Shown in pieces: positions 27,988 through 37,274 of a stretch of 64,000 nt of DNA. The position numbers and the translations under genes are program-made. Location of the stretch: the NCBI RefSeq assembly GCF_000300815.1, contig NZ_AMRX01000008.1, forward strand, positions 62,001 to 126,000. The letters run 5' to 3'. Position 1 is the stretch's first letter. Every line of letters begins with the position of its first letter. Under the pieces are notes generated by a model that saw only the letters and a list, made by a program, of their open reading frames with translations, did no database searches and had not been told where the DNA came from. This DNA is from Gayadomonas joobiniege G7 (GTDB lineage: Bacteria; Pseudomonadota; Gammaproteobacteria; Enterobacterales; Alteromonadaceae).

Positions 27988-28002
27988 ATTTTTAAGGTTA
28001 TT

Positions 28003-28037
28003 TAAGCAAGCTGGAGGCAGTTTACACAGCTTGCTTA
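28003..28037 (-). terminator. Hairpin downstream of the dsbD-like/redoxin pair
   Basis: 11-bp perfect inverted repeat TAAGCAAGCTG / CAGCTTGCTTA with a 13-base loop, between the redoxin stop and the NYN start (both minus strand). It is followed only by TAAATAACC, so the T-tract is weak. It fills most of the 65-base gap and could also act in the NYN leader. Confidence 0.55.
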
Positions 28038-28052
28038 GATAAATACAGCATC

Positions 28053-28661
28053 TTAACTTTTATATTTTATCGAACATCCGTACGGTCGCGTCAGGGGATT
28101 TTTTACTGCTTGGTTTTGTAATAACAGGCTCATGCTCTCATCCAGGTAATTAGTGGCTTTAGCAATGTCTGCTGGGTTTGCTGATTTGATACTGTCGATG
28201 CCCCCAGCATACTTTAAATTACCTTGTTTATCTATTATGTAGATATGAGGTGTGGTTTTAGCGCTATACTGTTTGCCAACTGTGCCATCAGGGTCAAATA
28301 ACACATGGCTGGGGTAGGCATTTCTTTGTTTCGTCAGTTGGTTTGCTTTTTCAGCGCTCACATGGCCTTGTTTGCCTTTTGCGGACGAAATAATAGTGAG
28401 CCAAACTACGTCTTTTTGGTGGTATTTTTTTTGCAGTCCTTGCATATTCCCGCTGTCATAATGTTTTTGCACATAAGGACAGCCGTGATTCGTCCATTCT
28501 AAAATAACATATTGGCCGCGGTAGTCTTTTAAAGAAACCGTTTTACCGTAACTATCGGTTAATTCGAATTCGGGCGCGGGGGCGTCTATTTTAATAGCAG
28601 CCGTTAGGTTAAAACTGAATACCAGTAATAAAAATAAACTAAAACAGGGTTTAAGTTTCAT
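28053..28661 (-). CDS. Periplasmic redoxin (AhpC/TSA-thioredoxin-like) protein
   Basis: 202 aa exported protein with a signal peptide (1-22) and a thioredoxin/peroxiredoxin fold (about 27-170). A single reactive-cysteine motif, NHGCPYVQKH (Cys61), replaces the usual CxxC. The segment KTTPHIYIIDKQGNLKYAGGID carries the cis-Pro. Similar proteins are annotated as redoxin-domain or thioredoxin-family proteins. The start overlaps the end of the DsbD-family gene by 11 bases, so the two are translationally coupled. DsbD probably keeps Cys61 reduced in the periplasm. Its target is unknown. Confidence 0.85.
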   Translation of the reverse strand: MKLKPCFSLFLLLVFSFNLTAAIKIDAPAPEFELTDSYGKTVSLKDYRGQYVILEWTNHGCPYVQKHYDSGNMQGLQKKYHQKDVVWLTIISSAKGKQGHVSAEKANQLTKQRNAYPSHVLFDPDGTVGKQYSAKTTPHIYIIDKQGNLKYAGGIDSIKSANPADIAKATNYLDESMSLLLQNQAVKNPLTRPYGCSIKYKS

Positions 28662-30717
28662 TATTTATCTCCTTTTGAGCTTGGTTGAGGGCGTTTACTA
28701 CTTGTTTAGAGGTTAATAATTGGGGCAGTATTTGCTCACGTTTGTTACCTATATAGAGCACGTATAAAGGTACGCCAGCACGATTGTATTCTGTTAAAAA
28801 TTTAAAGATATGCTCATCCTTATTTGTCCAATCACCCACCATATAATGTACGTTTTCGACTTTAATGGCGTTTTTAAATGCCTCTGTATTAAAGGCGGTC
28901 TGTTCGTTTACTTTGCAGGTGATACACCAATCGGCAGTCATATTTACCAATATTATTTGATTATCTTGACGCAGTTTGGCGAGTGTTTTTGCGTCATAAT
29001 CGATACTGGTTAAAGTGTTTTGTGATGCCCGCTCAAAATCTTTGGGCTCTGGCGGAAAAATAACTGTGGGTAGCGTTAAACTCGTTAATAAAGTGAGGCA
29101 GGCAAAGCCTCTAATCCAAAATGATTTAAAGCCAAATAACCAAATAGCAAAAGCAAATAATAATAAACTAGACAATAATACTAAAAGGTTAAAATGACTG
29201 GATTGATTTAAATAGATCCATACTAACCAGATGACGGTTGCCAACATAGGAAAAGCTAAAAAGTGTTTAAATTTGATCATCCAAGCGCCCGGTTTAGGTA
29301 ACAGACGCCGACAAACAGGTAACCAGCTCATTAGGGTGAGTGGCAGGGCAAAGCCGATCGCCAACGAACTAAATAATAAAAAAGTGACTAGAGCAGGGCT
29401 GATAAGTGCGATACCTATAGATGCGGCCATAAACGGAGCTGTGCAGGGAGAGGCGACCACAACGGCTAACACACCTGTGAAAAACTGGCTTTTAAAACCG
29501 TTTCCTTGTGTTAATTGTTGCCCTATACCGGAAAACCGATCGTTTATTTTAAATTGGTCTAATAATGCAAGTGCGATGGATAAAAATAAAAAAGCCATCA
29601 CGGCTATAAACACAGGCGATTGCATTTGAAAACCCCAACCGATACTTTGCCCAGTTTCTTTCAACAAGATTAATAACAAAGCCAATAGATTAAAGCTGAC
29701 CAAAACACCTATCGCATATGCTAACTTTGACCAAACTGAGCGCATATTTGTTTGCAAGCTGAGCGCTTTAATTGCTAATACCGGCAATACGCATGGCATT
29801 AAGTTTAAAACTAGGCCGCCGACAAAAGCCATCAGCATAAGCACTGCTAGATTATTATCTTTTTGTGTATTGTTAGATTGAGGGGTGCTCGAATTTATAC
29901 TGTCTGGTGTATTCAGCTGGCTATTAACATAATAACCCTGGCGACCGTCCGTCACTAAAAACTGGATTGGTGCCTTGTTTGGGTTGAAAAAAGCAGATTT
30001 CATCAATTGAAACGAGGTTTGATTGTTATCTAAAACCACCTTTTGTTGAGAGCGACTATGTTCAATAATACTGTCGTTCGTGGGATAGAGTCGCCAGCTT
30101 GATGGATAAGGTAATTGCATTTGCACTATGATATGGCGGTCGGTAATTTCGTGTTGCGCGGTAAGTTGTTTAGCTTGGGGTAGCCGCATCCGAGTGTTTG
30201 CAAATAACTTTGCATGTTCGCTGGCGCTTGCTTTTGTTTGTATTGGTAGGGTTAAAGCGAGTGATGCCCAGCCGGGAATGCAATCTTCTTTACACACCAG
30301 CCAAGACAAATCCAGCGCCACTGTTAATTTTTCGGGTCTGTGTGCTTTGGCAGTGTCGCTAAATTCGATCGGGACCATTAATAAAGTATCGCCTTCGTAG
30401 CCATAATTGACCAGATGCGCCACTTTAATTGCTTGTGGCAAAGGCCATTCTATTTCGCCATAAGTTAAATGTGAGTTTGGCTGCCAGTTAAATTTTGGTG
30501 CTTCACCAGAGTCGCCGGGGTTTTTCCAGTAGGTATGCCAGCCTTTTTCCGGTTGTAAAAGAACGGCAATCCAGTTTGTTTGATGTGGGATTAAGGCATC
30601 CAGTTCACTGACTAGTGAAACACTTATATGGGGCCCAGCTGCTGAATTTTTTTGTTCTGCGGCCTGGCTGCTGAATTGAAATAAAAAAGTAAACAACAAA
30701 AAGCTAAATAAGCGCAT
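28651..30717 (-). CDS. DsbD/ScsB-family thiol:disulfide interchange protein
   Basis: 688 aa inner-membrane electron carrier. Domains: signal peptide (1-19); periplasmic N-terminal domain with Cys142/Cys146 (WLVCKEDCIPGW); an eight-helix membrane core (about 285-560) with the two paired cysteines in NLMPCVLPVLAIK and VVASPCTAPFMAA; and a C-terminal thioredoxin domain with the active site DWCITCKVNE. It moves reducing power from cytoplasmic thioredoxin to periplasmic partners. The wide N-terminal domain is of the ScsB kind rather than classical E. coli DsbD. The overlapping redoxin gene is its likely partner. Confidence 0.9.
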   Translation of the reverse strand: MRLFSFLLFTFLFQFSSQAAEQKNSAAGPHISVSLVSELDALIPHQTNWIAVLLQPEKGWHTYWKNPGDSGEAPKFNWQPNSHLTYGEIEWPLPQAIKVAHLVNYGYEGDTLLMVPIEFSDTAKAHRPEKLTVALDLSWLVCKEDCIPGWASLALTLPIQTKASASEHAKLFANTRMRLPQAKQLTAQHEITDRHIIVQMQLPYPSSWRLYPTNDSIIEHSRSQQKVVLDNNQTSFQLMKSAFFNPNKAPIQFLVTDGRQGYYVNSQLNTPDSINSSTPQSNNTQKDNNLAVLMLMAFVGGLVLNLMPCVLPVLAIKALSLQTNMRSVWSKLAYAIGVLVSFNLLALLLILLKETGQSIGWGFQMQSPVFIAVMAFLFLSIALALLDQFKINDRFSGIGQQLTQGNGFKSQFFTGVLAVVVASPCTAPFMAASIGIALISPALVTFLLFSSLAIGFALPLTLMSWLPVCRRLLPKPGAWMIKFKHFLAFPMLATVIWLVWIYLNQSSHFNLLVLLSSLLLFAFAIWLFGFKSFWIRGFACLTLLTSLTLPTVIFPPEPKDFERASQNTLTSIDYDAKTLAKLRQDNQIILVNMTADWCITCKVNEQTAFNTEAFKNAIKVENVHYMVGDWTNKDEHIFKFLTEYNRAGVPLYVLYIGNKREQILPQLLTSKQVVNALNQAQKEINNET

Positions 30718-30787
30718 CTAAAACCCTTCTAACGAGCATTTTATAGTCGCTTACGCTATCACTTTTTAGTCTAAAATTGTACATAAA

Positions 30788-30816
30788 AAAGCCAGATTAA
30801 AGGTTAATCTGGCTTT
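30788..30816 (-). terminator. Rho-independent terminator of the sulfatase gene at 30868
   Basis: 13-bp perfect stem AAAGCCAGATTAA / TTAATCTGGCTTT with a 3-base loop. On the minus strand it runs into a T-tract, 52 bp past the sulfatase stop. Confidence 0.85.
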
Positions 30817-30867
30817 CATTTAGGCTCATTTAACGGGAATAAGCTGAGCAGTCTTTGTTATAACTTG

Positions 30868-32577
30868 TCAATAAGGGTCATTGGGTTTGATTTTAATGAT
30901 CTCAGCATAATCAACAATTTTGTTTTCAGCCCGCCATTCGTCGATCATTTTACTGAGTTTTTTGACTAATTCAGGTTTTTTATCGGCTAGGTTTCTAGTT
31001 TCGCCCGGATCTTTTTGTAGATCATATAATTCAATTGCAATACCGGGTTTCGCTAATGTTTGTAAATACCAACCTGGCTCAATTAATAACTTCCAGCGGC
31101 CTTGATAAATCACACTTTGTTGCCCTTTATCGTTAAAATAAATGGCCTCGGGTGGCGCCATCTTTTCGCCTTTTAACGAGGCTAATACACTGCGACCATC
31201 TGGTTTTCGCGGAGTTTGGCCTCTAAAAGTTTCAGGAAACTTGGTATCTGATATTTCTAAAAAGGTCGGTAACATATCTCCCACCCAAACTATATCTCGG
31301 TTGATTGTGCCCGCTTTGATTACACCTGGCCAAGTCGCGATAGCATGTGCACGTGCGCCCCCCTCCCAAAGTAGTGCTTTAACGCCGTTATAAGGCGTAT
31401 TCATTAAATCGCCAATGTGAGCCGCAGCGCCATTATCTGACATATAGACTATGAGTGTATTTTCATATTCGCCGGTTTCTTTTAATGTTTTGACAAGCTT
31501 GCCAACATTTTCATCCAGCTTTTCCATCATAGCGGCGTGCAAGGCAGCTTTTAAACGATAATCTTCAACTTTCTTTTTGTCGGATTGGCGCCAATTATAG
31601 TTATTGTTTCTATGTGCTGCGTCTGCTGGAAACAGGTTTTGCTCAACTAAACCTTGATGACGGTCGTCGGCAATTTTTTGCAAGTTTTGATAGCGCTTTA
31701 AATATTTATCAACTAAAGGCTGTGGTGCTTGCAATGGCTTGTGCGGCGCTCGGTAAGCCACATACATAAAAAACGGATCTGGCTTTTGGCTGGCCGTTTG
31801 CACCATCTCGAGTGCACGATCTGTCATACCATCTGTGGCATAAAAAGCTTTGCCTTCTTTGCCGTCACAGGCGCTATAGTGTTTTTTCGCAAATGGGGTG
31901 CCAGCATAACAGTTCATTTTATATGAATACTTGTATTCTAACTTGGCTTTTTGATTGCCTTCCCAATATTCATGTTTATCTTCTGGGCGATAAAAAAGGT
32001 TACCCTGTGCACCATGAAAAACAAACGTGTGTTGGAATCCTCGTTGCGGCGGCAGGGCAAGATAATCAGCCTCTTTTTCGGCTTGCGTTAACTGCATTTG
32101 CGGTGGGTGAGTTTTTTTCCAGTGAGATTCCATTGCTGGATTATCTTTAATATAACTTCCACCTAGGTGCCATTTACCCACCATCATGGTTTGATAGCCA
32201 TTGCCGGCTAATAATTCAGAAATTAATGGTTGATTATATGGCAATCTGGCTCTATGGGCTTCAAATGGTAATTCACGTACCCAATCCCCAACAACGCCGC
32301 CACCAAAACCTACATGGGCTGCGTCAACGCCAGTTAATAATGAAGCGCGAGTTGGGCTACAGCGCGCATTACTATAAAAGGCACTAAATTTCATGCCATC
32401 TGCGGCTAACGCATCTAAGTTTGGCGTATCAATTTCGCCGCCAAAACTGCCTAAATCGGTGAAACCTGCGTCATCTGACAAAATAACAACAATGTTAGGG
32501 CGAGTAGCCTGCGCTATCGCGCCGCTTGCAAACAGAGTTAAGGCTGCGGCTAATAGTGATTTTTTAATAGACTTCAT
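30868..32577 (-). CDS. Secreted arylsulfatase, S1 family (S1_4-like)
   Basis: 569 aa, the longest sulfatase here. Signal peptide 1-22 (SGAIA-Q). Formylglycine motif CSPTR (Cys73) within FYSNARCSPTRASLLTG. Other blocks: LSDDAGFTDLGSFGGEIDTPNLD, VGKWHLGGSYIKDNP, AYRAPHKPLQAP, YMSDNGAAAH. The extra length and the GVDAAHVGFGGGVVGDW segment resemble arylsulfatases of the S1_4 type. It is divergent from the TonB-receptor operon and shares with it the intergenic region holding an ATTGTTAACAAT palindrome. Proposed role: desulfation of imported or surface galactan oligosaccharides. Confidence 0.93.
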   Translation of the reverse strand: MKSIKKSLLAAALTLFASGAIAQATRPNIVVILSDDAGFTDLGSFGGEIDTPNLDALAADGMKFSAFYSNARCSPTRASLLTGVDAAHVGFGGGVVGDWVRELPFEAHRARLPYNQPLISELLAGNGYQTMMVGKWHLGGSYIKDNPAMESHWKKTHPPQMQLTQAEKEADYLALPPQRGFQHTFVFHGAQGNLFYRPEDKHEYWEGNQKAKLEYKYSYKMNCYAGTPFAKKHYSACDGKEGKAFYATDGMTDRALEMVQTASQKPDPFFMYVAYRAPHKPLQAPQPLVDKYLKRYQNLQKIADDRHQGLVEQNLFPADAAHRNNNYNWRQSDKKKVEDYRLKAALHAAMMEKLDENVGKLVKTLKETGEYENTLIVYMSDNGAAAHIGDLMNTPYNGVKALLWEGGARAHAIATWPGVIKAGTINRDIVWVGDMLPTFLEISDTKFPETFRGQTPRKPDGRSVLASLKGEKMAPPEAIYFNDKGQQSVIYQGRWKLLIEPGWYLQTLAKPGIAIELYDLQKDPGETRNLADKKPELVKKLSKMIDEWRAENKIVDYAEIIKIKPNDPY

Positions 32578-32643
32578 CTATGTATTCATGCTCATCAACA
32601 AGGAAATTTGTTTACTATAGCGGATAAATTATTAGCTGTCATT

Positions 32644-32655
32644 ATTGTTAACAAT
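32644..32655. promoter_or_regulatory. Palindrome ATTGTTAACAAT between sulfatase and TonB-receptor genes
   Basis: Same perfect 12-bp palindrome as at 23219, 67 bp upstream of the sulfatase start and 239 bp upstream of the receptor start. A related core, TTGTTAACA, lies at 32834-32842, 52 bp before the receptor. These make the 316-base gap (32578-32893) a plausible shared control region; no gene is supported in it. Confidence 0.55.
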
Positions 32656-32893
32656 AAAATATATTCAATTTTAATTAGTCACTTAACCTGCCTAGAAACG
32701 ACGCCCCCATTTGCCCTTACTGCTTTGTTTTGCCTGTTCAGAGTTAAGATCAATAATGAGCTTGTAAAATATCTTTTGGTTTTGTTTCTTAAATGTTGTC
32801 AATCAGGATTTATTGATGTAAGTTTTATGTGTGTTGTTAACAGTTTCATGTTTATTTTAAGTGGACAATCGGCTCATCATTAAAGAGGACGTT

Positions 32894-35659
32894 ATGAAAA
32901 CACAGTATCGCTTTAACCCAATTCAGCTTGCTTTAGTAACAACATTAGCCAGCTCTGCTTTTGTTGCATCAGCGGCACAAGCAGAGGGAAATATTGAAAC
33001 TATTCAAGTATCTGGCATCCGAGGTTCATTAAATAAATCCGCTGCGATCAAACGAGATTCGGTTGGTGTGGTTGATGCAATCTCGGCTGAAGATATAGGT
33101 AAATTTCCGGATACCAACTTAGCTGAATCCTTGCAAAGGATCACCGGGGTTGCAATTGATCGCACGAATAACGAAGGTAATCAAGTGACCGTCCGCGGTT
33201 TAGGGCCAAATTTTAATCTAGTTACACTCAATGATCGCCAGATGCCAAATTCCTCGGCATTGCAAAGTCGCGGTATCAGCCGTAGTTTTAACTTTAGAGA
33301 GATAGCGGCAGAAACAGTCTCTGAAGTGCAGGTGATGAAAAGCAGCCAAGCAAATTTGGACTCTGGTGGCATAGGTGCAACGATTAATATTCGCACAGCA
33401 CGTCCATTTGATCGACCGGGTTTTAGAGCGCACGCCAGCGCTAAAGCCATTGTTGATACCAGTGTCGATAAAGGGGATTCGGTAACGCCAGAACTCTCTG
33501 GCATGGTCAGCAATACTTTTATGGACGATACGGTCGGTGTGTTATTGTCTGTGTCTCATTCGGCGCGTGATAGCCATGTTGATCGCACAGGGACTTCAGG
33601 TGACTGGGCAAGACTGACCAGTGATGACGCTGATAATATAGATACGTCAAATACTAATACGTCTACCAATCCCACTAATGAGATTTGGTCGGTTGAAACT
33701 ATTGATTATGAAAAAATAGATTACGAACGTGAGCGCCAAAACGCACAGTTGGTGGTTCAATGGGCGCCGCATGATTCTGTGGTTGCAACTCTTGACTACA
33801 CTTTATCGCGTTTAGATGAAAAAGGTAAACAAAACCGAATGAGCTATTGGTTTGACGGTTTTGATGATGGCGCAACCGATGAAAACGGCACCTTAGTGAC
33901 AGCGAGCCGAGACAATGATGAACTTAACTTTTGGGCGTGGGAATATGCCTTTGAAACCGAAAATGATTCTTTGGGTATTAACGTAGAATGGCAAGCCACT
34001 GACCAATTAAAGTTATTTTTAGATGCCCACGACTCTACTTCGCATGCAAATCCAGGTGCACTGCCGGCAGAGCGTATCGCTAACTTAAAAAATCCGTTTA
34101 GCGATGCATATCCAGTGACCATAAACGCTGATTTTACCGGTGACTTGCCATTGGCTTCATACAATGATTTTAATTTAAATGGTGGGGCGTTTGATCAAGA
34201 CAATATTATTGCCGACTTATATCAAGAACGGGGTTATGAAGTTGAAAATAACATCAAACAACTTAAATTGGGGGGTGTGTTAGAGCTTTATCAAGGTTCG
34301 TTCGATCAAAAACTAAGTTTTGGCGTTAGCAGTACTGAATATAAAGTGGATGTTCTGAATATTTATAATCGTAATTTTGCGTTAGGTAATACCATGGATA
34401 TTTCTGCCCTAAATTTATCCTTTGAAAGTGGCGGCGCAGGATTTGAATCTTTACCAAGATATAGTGCCGCACAATTCATCGATTTAGTCAGCGAGCAAAA
34501 TCTACGCAATGTTGAAGAAGTATCAGAAAATGGTATTGAAGAAATTACTGATGCGGTTTATATCAAATACGATCTTAGTGGTGAAATTGACGGCATGAGC
34601 TTTAATGCGAATGCGGGCCTACGCTATGAGCAAACCGATGTAAAAGCCTACTCTGTATTACAACCTGTGATAGGTTTACATTGGATCACAGAAATTGGTA
34701 TTGATCAAATTAAAGCTGAAACTACGGCTAGCTACGAAGCGAGCGATTATGATTATTTATTGCCAAGTTTAAGTTTTTCGTTAGATTTAAACGATGACAT
34801 GGTGGTCCGCGCGGCATACAGTAAAACCATAGCGCGCAGTAATATTAGTGCTATGTTCCCCAATACCAACCTAGTTACACGAGTAGATACTTTTACCGCC
34901 TCTATTGGCAACCCGGGGTTGTCACCGTATGAAGCTGATAACTATGATCTTTCGTATGAATGGTACTATGATGATACAAGTTATTTATCGGTCAGTTATT
35001 TTCTTAAAAACGTAGATAATTATATTGCGACAGGGACGACGGACAGAACTCTATCGGGTCCTGTGAGTGAATTTAATAACAATGGCGTTTACACAGATCC
35101 GAGTGCGGCAAATCGTGCAGACTGTACGAAAGGTGATGTTCGTAATAATGCGTGTAAATCAAGACCAACAGATCCTGAAATTATCTGGCGTGTCACCACC
35201 AGTGAAAACATTAATGCAACCACAGTGGATGGCATTGAATTTAATGTACAGCATATTTTTGGCGATACAGGTTTTGGCGGCATAGCTAACTATACTTATG
35301 TCAGCACCAGTGACGAATACGATATTTACAGTTTAGAAAACAAGTTTGCGATTAATGGCTTAAGTGATACAGCAAATTTAGTTGCCTTTTATGAAGATGA
35401 AGTGTTTGAAGCACGTATTGCATATAACTGGCGAGATAAATTTTTATTAAGCAGTGGTGTCGAACCTAAATTTACCGAAGCTTATTCACAAATTGATATT
35501 TCTGGCAGCTATCAAATAAACGATATGCTCTCGGTATTTGTAGAAGGTATCAATGTAACCAACGAAGAAACTCGCCGCCATGGTCGTTTTGCAAATCAGT
35601 TAATTGATTTTGAAGAGTATGGCGCGCGTTACAATTTTGGCGTAAGAGCTAAATTTTAA
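32894..35659 (+). CDS. TonB-dependent receptor, oligosaccharide uptake type
   Basis: 921 aa outer-membrane TonB-dependent transporter. Signal peptide (about 1-31, ...SAAQA), then a TonB-box-like IETIQVSGIRGSL, the plug (DAISAEDIGKFPDTNLAESLQRITGV... VTVRGLGPNFNLVTLN) and a 22-strand-type barrel ending ...YNFGVRAKF with a terminal aromatic. It is of the Caulobacter/Xanthomonas subfamily used for glycan import. Start chosen at MKTQYRFNP with AAAGAGG upstream, not the earlier in-frame codon. It is the first gene of an operon with the halogenase-like and SapC genes, a known partnership. Cargo inferred: neoagaro- or porphyran oligosaccharides. Confidence 0.93.
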   Translation: MKTQYRFNPIQLALVTTLASSAFVASAAQAEGNIETIQVSGIRGSLNKSAAIKRDSVGVVDAISAEDIGKFPDTNLAESLQRITGVAIDRTNNEGNQVTVRGLGPNFNLVTLNDRQMPNSSALQSRGISRSFNFREIAAETVSEVQVMKSSQANLDSGGIGATINIRTARPFDRPGFRAHASAKAIVDTSVDKGDSVTPELSGMVSNTFMDDTVGVLLSVSHSARDSHVDRTGTSGDWARLTSDDADNIDTSNTNTSTNPTNEIWSVETIDYEKIDYERERQNAQLVVQWAPHDSVVATLDYTLSRLDEKGKQNRMSYWFDGFDDGATDENGTLVTASRDNDELNFWAWEYAFETENDSLGINVEWQATDQLKLFLDAHDSTSHANPGALPAERIANLKNPFSDAYPVTINADFTGDLPLASYNDFNLNGGAFDQDNIIADLYQERGYEVENNIKQLKLGGVLELYQGSFDQKLSFGVSSTEYKVDVLNIYNRNFALGNTMDISALNLSFESGGAGFESLPRYSAAQFIDLVSEQNLRNVEEVSENGIEEITDAVYIKYDLSGEIDGMSFNANAGLRYEQTDVKAYSVLQPVIGLHWITEIGIDQIKAETTASYEASDYDYLLPSLSFSLDLNDDMVVRAAYSKTIARSNISAMFPNTNLVTRVDTFTASIGNPGLSPYEADNYDLSYEWYYDDTSYLSVSYFLKNVDNYIATGTTDRTLSGPVSEFNNNGVYTDPSAANRADCTKGDVRNNACKSRPTDPEIIWRVTTSENINATTVDGIEFNVQHIFGDTGFGGIANYTYVSTSDEYDIYSLENKFAINGLSDTANLVAFYEDEVFEARIAYNWRDKFLLSSGVEPKFTEAYSQIDISGSYQINDMLSVFVEGINVTNEETRRHGRFANQLIDFEEYGARYNFGVRAKF

Positions 35660-35665
35660 CTAACC

Positions 35666-35694
35666 TAAGCGCTTAACCTTTTGTTAAGCGCTTA
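35666..35694 (+). terminator. Intra-operon hairpin between receptor and halogenase genes
   Basis: 12-bp perfect stem TAAGCGCTTAAC / GTTAAGCGCTTA with loop CTTTT. It is followed by CTTTGAT, not a true T-tract. It probably lowers read-through or protects the receptor mRNA, giving more receptor than halogenase. It also shows that the halogenase cannot start at the TTG within the right arm. Confidence 0.6.
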
Positions 35695-35710
35695 CTTTGA
35701 TAGGCCGCTC

Positions 35711-37264
35711 ATGAATAAAGTTATCCGCTCTGTTGTTATTCTTGGTGGGGGCACCGCGGGCTGGTTAACAGCCGGAATTTTAGCGGCTAAACTCAAGCAG
35801 GAAAAAAAGTCAGGTTATAAAATTACCTTAATAGAGTCGCCCGATATAAAAACAGTTGGTGTGGGCGAAGGTACTTGGCCAACCATGCGTAAAACCTTAG
35901 CCAGCATGGGAATTAACGAAAGTGATTTTATTCAAGAGTGCCAAGTGTCTTTTAAACAAGGTGCCAAGTTCTCCCGCTGGGTCACTGGTTTAGACGATGA
36001 TCATTATTATCATCCATTGATGTTACCGCAAGGGAATGAGCAATTTGCCATTGCAAAACATTGGTTAGCTGGTGACCGTAACCTGAGTTTTGCTCATGCG
36101 GTTTGCCCGCAAGCAAAAGCCTGTGATCTAAACTTAGCGCCAAAGCGCATTGTTGATGCTGAATATCGTGGGCCGCTAAATTATGCATACCATTTAGATG
36201 CCGGTGCTTTTGTTTCTTTTTTAAAAAAACATTGCTGTCAAAATTTACAGGTAAACTATGTGTCGGCTACTGTGACCTCAGTACAGTCTGACGTAGAGGG
36301 TGATATAACCGGTTTGATGACAGATACTCAAGGGCTTGTCAGCGGCGATCTATTTATTGATTGCAGTGGCTTTAATAGCCGCCTGTTAGCTCAACATTAT
36401 CAAATCCCTTTTGTTAGCCAAGCTGATGTATTATTTGCCGATACTGCATTGGCTGTGCATGTGCCCTACGCAGATGCAAATACTGGCATAGCATCAATGA
36501 CATTATCTACGGCCCAGTCAGCGGGGTGGATTTGGGATATAGGTTTACCATCACGGCGCGGCGTTGGACATGTGTTTTCTTCAAATTATATTAGTCAGCA
36601 AGTGGCTGAGGATGAGCTGGCGCAATATATAAAAAATTCAGGTGGTCAATTAAAGGACGCACAATTTAAAAAGATAGCGATAAACTGTGGGCATCGACAA
36701 ACGTTTTGGCACAAAAACTCTGTGGCTATTGGTTTGGCTGCTGGCTTTTTTGAGCCGTTAGAAGCTTCGGCGCTGTTATTAATAGAAATATCTGCACAAT
36801 CTATTGCACAAAATTTTCCAACCAATAGAGCCGCAATGTCGCTGGTGGCTAAGCAGTATAACCGTATGAGTCACTATCGTTGGGCGCGCATTTTAGATTT
36901 TTTAAAATTACATTATTTATTAAATCAGCGCCAAGACAGTCAATTTTGGATTGATAATAGGGCGGCTGAATCCATCCCAGAAAGCCTGCAAGAAAAACTG
37001 GCGCTTTGGCAATACCAAGTGCCATCAGACGATGATTTTGAACAAGCCGTTGAAGTGTTTCCTGCGGCTAGTTATTTATACATACTCTATGGTATGGGCT
37101 TCAATACCCAGCCAGATCCGCTTGGCATTTCATCGGGCGGTCAAAGATTAGCCGAACATTATTTTAGCAAAAATCAGCAGCAATTTGAGCATTTGGCCAA
37201 AAGCTTGACTCAACATAAAACACTGCTTGATAAAATCCAACAATATGGCCTACAAAAAATATAG
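35711..37264 (+). CDS. Tryptophan-halogenase-family flavoprotein
   Basis: 517 aa FAD-dependent halogenase fold. The dinucleotide-binding loop GGGTAGW lies near the N-terminus (about 12-18) and the conserved lysine is in GAKFSRW (Lys86). The family WxWxIP motif reads WIWDIG (273-278), with Gly replacing Pro. Members next to TonB receptors are common in polysaccharide loci and have no shown indole halogenation; recent members halogenate other substrates. It is the second gene of the receptor operon. Its actual substrate is unknown; a modification of receptor or ligand is possible. Start at ATG 35711 follows the hairpin. Confidence 0.88.
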   Translation: MNKVIRSVVILGGGTAGWLTAGILAAKLKQEKKSGYKITLIESPDIKTVGVGEGTWPTMRKTLASMGINESDFIQECQVSFKQGAKFSRWVTGLDDDHYYHPLMLPQGNEQFAIAKHWLAGDRNLSFAHAVCPQAKACDLNLAPKRIVDAEYRGPLNYAYHLDAGAFVSFLKKHCCQNLQVNYVSATVTSVQSDVEGDITGLMTDTQGLVSGDLFIDCSGFNSRLLAQHYQIPFVSQADVLFADTALAVHVPYADANTGIASMTLSTAQSAGWIWDIGLPSRRGVGHVFSSNYISQQVAEDELAQYIKNSGGQLKDAQFKKIAINCGHRQTFWHKNSVAIGLAAGFFEPLEASALLLIEISAQSIAQNFPTNRAAMSLVAKQYNRMSHYRWARILDFLKLHYLLNQRQDSQFWIDNRAAESIPESLQEKLALWQYQVPSDDDFEQAVEVFPAASYLYILYGMGFNTQPDPLGISSGGQRLAEHYFSKNQQQFEHLAKSLTQHKTLLDKIQQYGLQKI

Positions 37265-37274
37265 GGGAGAAGAG

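Noticed and set aside
29231-29629. 132-codon plus-strand open frame inside the DsbD-family gene
   Set aside because: Antisense to clear membrane-helix coding sequence with CxxC and trans-membrane cysteine motifs; composition is a reverse-complement artefact.
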